Part shown: positions 28,944 to 31,991 of the stretch, one piece after another
Layout: each line of letters opens with the position of its first letter
Numbering within the stretch: the stretch's first letter is position 1
IMG/VR virus record: IMGVR_UViG_3300035070_000401
Span: 1 to 31,991 of that record
Direction: 5' to 3' (one strand)
DNA length: 31,991 bases
DNA from: a virus
Notes under the pieces: generated by a model
The model's database searches: none
Seen by the model: the letters and a program-made list of their open reading frames with translations, nothing else
What the model was told of the DNA's origin: nothing
Made by a program: the position numbers and the translations under genes

Positions 28944-29369
28944 TTACTTCTGGTCTTCTGTTGGTTTTTCTGACCAGATAGTGAACTTAAAGTGCTTACC
29001 AAAACCATCCATAATTTCTTTAGGATAGCCGTTGTCAGTTAACCATTTCATAGTGTTACCAAGGATATTCTCCTGAGAGATAGGCTTAGGAAAACCCCAC
29101 TTGTAACCTTGCAGAGGGTCAATGTAGTAGGAAGATTTCTTATCCTTCTCTTTGTTAGATTTCTTTTCGGTATTCTCTGCCTCTCTTTCAGCTAGAACTT
29201 TTTCGAACTCTTTCTCAGTCATGTAGTAAGAGGAGAGAATAGTCGCGATTGCATCCTTAACCCTCAGGTCTTCAGCGTACTCACTAAGAGTGAAGTAGTC
29301 CTTGATGAGGGTTTCGACTACAATCTTATCTTTCTGGTCTTCAGAGATGTCGATACTCAAGCTAATCAT
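28944..29369 (-). CDS. Hypothetical 141-aa protein
   Basis: MISLSIDISEDQKDKIVVET is followed by a helical region (TLIKDYFTLSEYAEDLRVKD), a Lys/Glu-rich linker (about 78-95) and a C-terminal part with GYKWGFPKPISQENILGNTM. Its ATG overlaps the DUF3310 stop as ATGA, so the two are coupled. Acidic N-terminus and no transmembrane segment. I recall genes with the MISL-type start next to DUF3310 in phages, without a function. It lies between nucleotide metabolism genes and the tRNA. Confidence 0.65.
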   Translation of the reverse strand: MISLSIDISEDQKDKIVVETLIKDYFTLSEYAEDLRVKDAIATILSSYYMTEKEFEKVLAEREAENTEKKSNKEKDKKSSYYIDPLQGYKWGFPKPISQENILGNTMKWLTDNGYPKEIMDGFGKHFKFTIWSEKPTEDQK

Positions 29370-29641
29370 TTGGTTTCTCCTTTTGATACTTCAAGCTGGA
29401 GGTAACTAAGATACCACTTAGCCTTCTCCAAGTCTTGCGAAGCCTTACCTTTGTACCGCCAACGATGAAGATACTTCTTTGTATTCCCTTCGAGGTAGCC
29501 AATGAAGGCTTCCTCAGGTAGGTTGTCTTTGAGGTATTCGATACACTCAATCTCACCTGTGTTGTAATGCGGAGGTTTGTTGACAGCATCGACCACACTA
29601 TCACCCCTTAGTTCGGTTGAGTCTGGGTACTCGTCCCACAT
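29366..29641 (-). CDS. DUF3310 domain protein
   Basis: I start it at ATG 29641 (91 aa, MWDEYPDSTELRGDSVVDAV), one base after the RNR stop (TAAGATG). Upstream in-frame starts lie within RNR. The domain follows: VNKPPHYNTGEIECIEYLKD, GNTKKYLHRWRYKGKASQDL and EKAKWYLSYLQLEV, a good match to the DUF3310 (SaV-like) family of phage proteins. Family members often lie beside nucleotide metabolism genes and have been suggested to act as nucleotide-related kinases, which is unproven. An AGGAGG lies about 15 bases before the ATG. Confidence 0.8.
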   Translation of the reverse strand: MWDEYPDSTELRGDSVVDAVNKPPHYNTGEIECIEYLKDNLPEEAFIGYLEGNTKKYLHRWRYKGKASQDLEKAKWYLSYLQLEVSKGETK

Positions 29642-29642
29642 C

Positions 29643-31331
29643 TTAGACCCCACAACTTCCTCCTGATCCTGAGATGTCACAGATATCGTGTGTCTCAACA
29701 TGTTCGTCAAACTCCTCACCAAGTTTCTCAACAGCTTCAGTGTATGGCACAGATGTTAGCGGCTGTCCACCCCTACTGCCGTCAGGATAGCAAGTAAATC
29801 CTCTCAACCTACCTGCATACTTAGCTAGGGTCTTAGAAAAATCAGGAACTGTGTCTTCGTTGTTGAGCTTACTACCCCAAGCAGGAAGGTTAATGGTTGA
29901 GGAGATACTCATATCAACGTAGTCCTGAACGTCAGCTTGGAAGCTCATACGACGTTCGTAGTCAGAAGCTAGGTCGAGGGCTGACTCAACACTCTCAGGG
30001 TTGGCTCCGTACAGGTCAATGAGTTCCTGTGCTGCTGAGTCAACAACGTACTGATAGACCCAACGGTTAGTTCCTTTGAGGTATCTACGCTTGTATGCCA
30101 CAGCAAAGATAGGTTCTACGCCGGTCGAAGTACCAGCAAGAATACCAATACTACCAGTTGGAGCAATAGCCCTGTTAGCCACGGGAGTGGACACAGATAG
30201 CCCCTCAGCAAACTGTTTAGATACTTTGTCACTAACTCCCTTATATACTGACAACCACGAATGAAGCTCCTGAGTAACCTCATACTTGTAGTTTCTCTTG
30301 ATGAGCCATTCGTGTACTCCCATAAAACCAAGGCCCAGTCGTCTGTTTTTTTCTCGTGTTTCATGTACCTTCTCATATGGTAGGTGGGCTTTGAGTGTAC
30401 CGCAAATGAGGAACTTAGTGGATAGTTCAACTAGGTCAGACAACTCAGATAGGCTTTCGATCCTACCAAAGTTAAGTGAACCTAAGTTGCATACATCACT
30501 GTCGTCTTCTGAGGTAACCTCAGTGCAGGCGTTCCGTAGGGTTTCGTTTTCCTTGTCAAAGAAATTGAAGCTAAACCCAGGCTCAGCAGTCTTCATTGCC
30601 TGTAGTACGTTCTCCTCAAAGACCTTACCTACTTGACCTGTTTCGTAGTAGTTCAGCAGCCACTCAGTATCGTAGTTGACACTAATGTTGGTCATGTCCA
30701 TAGGTGCAGGGAAGTTGAAGTCATCCTGCTTAATATCCCAAAGAGACTTACCTGTGCTACCTACTGGCATACTAGCCCAGTCTTTAGAGCTTAGGAATTT
30801 CCCTACGTCTTGGTGTTTCCAGTTGAGGGACGCATAAATAGCTGACCTGCGGCTACCACCTTGCATGACCCTACGGCCAATCTCGTTAATCATCTGCATC
30901 TTAGGGATAGGACCAGAAGCCTGTCCCCCTGTACGCTGGATGGGTGCGCCTTCATGTCGGTACACACTGTAGTCTACACCAATACCACCACCTGTCATAA
31001 GACATGACTCAGCCTTCCAGCTTAGGTTAGCCCAGTCTTGTCTGCTGTCTTCTTCTGCCTTAAGTAGGTAACAGTTATTGAAGAACTTATTCTGTCTTCC
31101 TGCGTAGTACAGATACCTACCACCGGGGATGAACTTCATGTCAGTGATAGCCTTAGCTAGGTCAGTGCATTCATCCCTAGTCATTAGGTCACCACATACG
31201 TCATCCACTAGGGTCTTAGCTAGGGCTTCCCAAGTCTCACAGCCTTCATGCCGGTACTTGTGATTGAAGATGTCCTCGCTGAACTTTGACCTGAACATTG
31301 GGTTTAGGTTTGACTTGTACGACATGCTCAT
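29643..31331 (-). CDS. nrdJ: Adenosylcobalamin-dependent (class II) ribonucleotide reductase
   Basis: 562 aa, the compact single-chain type found in marine phages. It reduces ribonucleotides to deoxyribonucleotides using adenosylcobalamin. Visible: first active-site cysteine in NNCYLL (C87), MTGGGIGVDYS, the NACTE motif (C269, E271), CNLGSLN (281-287), PTGSIG (about 388-393) and a C-terminal redox pair C551/C560 in CDISGSGGSCGV. It is all in one frame, with no inserted intron. The start at 31331 has AAAGGAAAG about 10 bases upstream; a second ATG lies two codons on. Its first 86 bases overlap the upstream HNH gene in another frame. Confidence 0.95.
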   Translation of the reverse strand: MSMSYKSNLNPMFRSKFSEDIFNHKYRHEGCETWEALAKTLVDDVCGDLMTRDECTDLAKAITDMKFIPGGRYLYYAGRQNKFFNNCYLLKAEEDSRQDWANLSWKAESCLMTGGGIGVDYSVYRHEGAPIQRTGGQASGPIPKMQMINEIGRRVMQGGSRRSAIYASLNWKHQDVGKFLSSKDWASMPVGSTGKSLWDIKQDDFNFPAPMDMTNISVNYDTEWLLNYYETGQVGKVFEENVLQAMKTAEPGFSFNFFDKENETLRNACTEVTSEDDSDVCNLGSLNFGRIESLSELSDLVELSTKFLICGTLKAHLPYEKVHETREKNRRLGLGFMGVHEWLIKRNYKYEVTQELHSWLSVYKGVSDKVSKQFAEGLSVSTPVANRAIAPTGSIGILAGTSTGVEPIFAVAYKRRYLKGTNRWVYQYVVDSAAQELIDLYGANPESVESALDLASDYERRMSFQADVQDYVDMSISSTINLPAWGSKLNNEDTVPDFSKTLAKYAGRLRGFTCYPDGSRGGQPLTSVPYTEAVEKLGEEFDEHVETHDICDISGSGGSCGV

Positions 31332-31917
31332 TTGTTTTTCTTTCCTTTGTTAGTTCATGTTTCTCAAGATAGTTTAAAGCCTTCATAACACCTTCAATGT
31401 TGTCACCTAATTTTCCGATAGCCAGATTGCAGTGATTACAAAGCAAGCCTCTTATTAGCCCAGTATCGTGATCGTGGTCAACAGCGAATCTGTTAGTTAA
31501 CTTATTCTGATGAATGCCGCAGCAAGCACACTTACCCTTTTGCTCAGTAAACATAAGGTTGTACTCATGTAACCCTATGCCAAATTTTCTTTTTATGTCT
31601 TTGGCTCTAATCTTCTCCCTATTCTTTTCTCTGTAGGCTTTGCTCTTGGCTCTAAGCTTCTCCTTGTTCTTTTCTCTGTAGGCTTTGCTCTTGGCGTTAA
31701 TCTTCTCCTTGTTCTTTTCATAGTAGGCTTTGCTATGGGCTTTGTGGTAGGCTTTAATCTGCTCCTTATTCTTTTCTCTGTAGGCTTTGTGCCTGGCGTT
31801 AATCTTCTCCTTATTCTTTTCATAGTAGGCTTTGTTCCAGGCTTTGTGGTAGGCTTTAAGCTTCTCCTTATTCTTTTCTCTGTAGGCTTTTGCATCCTCA
31901 GGATTAGCATAAGGCAT
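31246..31917 (-). CDS. HNH (endonuclease VII-type) homing endonuclease with tandem-repeat N-terminus
   Basis: 223 aa. Residues 11-109 are six repeats of AYREKNKEK(L/I)-type (units alternate mostly 19 and 15 aa, strongly basic/acidic helices). The C-terminal domain is the endonuclease VII fold: GKCACCGIHQNKL (C130, C133), AVDHDHDTG (H148, D149, H150), RGLLCNHCNLAIG (C160, C163), i.e. the zinc and beta-beta-alpha-metal site. Ribosome-binding site GAGGAGG; the ATG directly follows the upstream gene's TAA. The last 29 codons run into the RNR gene in another frame. Likely a free-standing homing endonuclease; the repeats may help DNA contact. Confidence 0.85.
   Translation of the reverse strand: MPYANPEDAKAYREKNKEKLKAYHKAWNKAYYEKNKEKINARHKAYREKNKEQIKAYHKAHSKAYYEKNKEKINAKSKAYREKNKEKLRAKSKAYREKNREKIRAKDIKRKFGIGLHEYNLMFTEQKGKCACCGIHQNKLTNRFAVDHDHDTGLIRGLLCNHCNLAIGKLGDNIEGVMKALNYLEKHELTKERKTNEHVVQVKPKPNVQVKVQRGHLQSQVPA
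31629..31880 (-). repeat. 102-bp higher-order tandem repeat within the HNH gene
   Basis: The block starting CTCTGTAGGCTTTG (plus strand) recurs at 31674, 31776 and 31878, exactly 102 bp apart, and at 31629, 45 bp from the next copy. The repeats encode 34-aa (19+15) and 15-aa units and differ by few bases, implying recent duplication by slippage or unequal recombination. Confidence 0.85.
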
Positions 31918-31991
31918 TTAGTTATCCTCCTCTTCGTTTAGGTAATCGTTGTCGCTGAAGTAATCCTCCAAGTCGATCAACCCTTCAAAGA
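31918..31991 (-). CDS. C-terminal end of an acidic-tailed protein (cut by window edge)
   Basis: The last 23 codons of a leftward gene read FEGLIDLEDYFSDNDYLNEE and end in EDN, stopping at TAA 31918-31920, directly before the HNH ATG. The tail is very acidic (10 Asp/Glu in 23). Acidic C-termini occur in single-stranded DNA-binding proteins, but those usually end in an aromatic residue, so I do not assign a function. Confidence 0.7.
   Translation of the reverse strand, partial: FEGLIDLEDYFSDNDYLNEEEDN

Noticed and set aside
29642-29731. A longer N-terminus for the DUF3310 gene inside the RNR gene.
   Set aside because: The upstream codons are the RNR 3' end read in another frame. The ATG at 29641 gives one base spacing after the RNR stop and a normal domain start.
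31246-31331. A frameshift joining HNH and RNR into one protein.
   Set aside because: RNR has its own ribosome-binding site and a normal N-terminus, and the HNH domain is complete, so two separate overlapping genes explain it better.

Overview
The window is a central block of a lytic, podovirus-type (T7-like virion) tailed phage genome, probably marine. Evidence: a full T7-style morphogenesis set (small and large terminase, portal, scaffold, major capsid, two tail tubular proteins, GNAT-fold protein, small internal virion protein, two very large internal virion proteins, tail spike/fibre) plus class II ribonucleotide reductase, ThyX, a DUF3310 protein and a tRNA-Arg. This combination resembles marine podoviruses of the SIO1/VpV262 (cobavirus, Zobellviridae) or HMO-2011 kind. 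That placement is from memory and I cannot choose between them. I see no integrase, phage RNA polymerase, DNA polymerase, stand-alone endolysin or CRISPR in the window. Both ends cut through minus-strand genes.

Layout. (1) 1-1752, minus strand: four small genes (one cut by the edge), visibly more GC-rich than the rest. One looks like the GP88/DUF7227 family; the others are unknown. Strong hairpins follow two of the genes and a weaker one spans a third stop codon; CCCTAAA-type repeats lie in two leaders. (2) 1753-2834: a gene-free divergent control region of about 1.1 kb. It holds three different direct-repeat arrays, a 13-bp palindrome inside one of them, a G-quadruplex motif, GTAC-rich repeats and a near-consensus sigma70 promoter firing rightward. 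(3) 2835-28035, plus strand: one long late operon, mostly with stop/start overlaps of the TAATG type. The order is small terminase, tail spike and accessory proteins, small membrane proteins, large terminase, portal, scaffold, capsid, tail tube, internal virion proteins, holin-like protein and five tiny lysine-rich proteins, ending at an intrinsic terminator. (4) 28104-31991, minus strand, converging on that terminator: an unknown acidic-tailed protein (cut), HNH endonuclease, class II RNR, DUF3310, a hypothetical protein, tRNA-Arg(UCU) and ThyX. This is a nucleotide-metabolism segment of what is probably the replication arm.

How it fits together: the control region separates leftward accessory/early genes from the rightward late operon. 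RNR and ThyX supply deoxynucleotides and dTMP. tRNA-Arg(UCU) matches the AGA-rich codon use of most structural genes, while the capsid gene uses mainly CGN arginine codons. The least explained parts are the control region, the tiny basic-protein cluster, and the repeat-built HNH gene whose 3' end overlaps the start of RNR.
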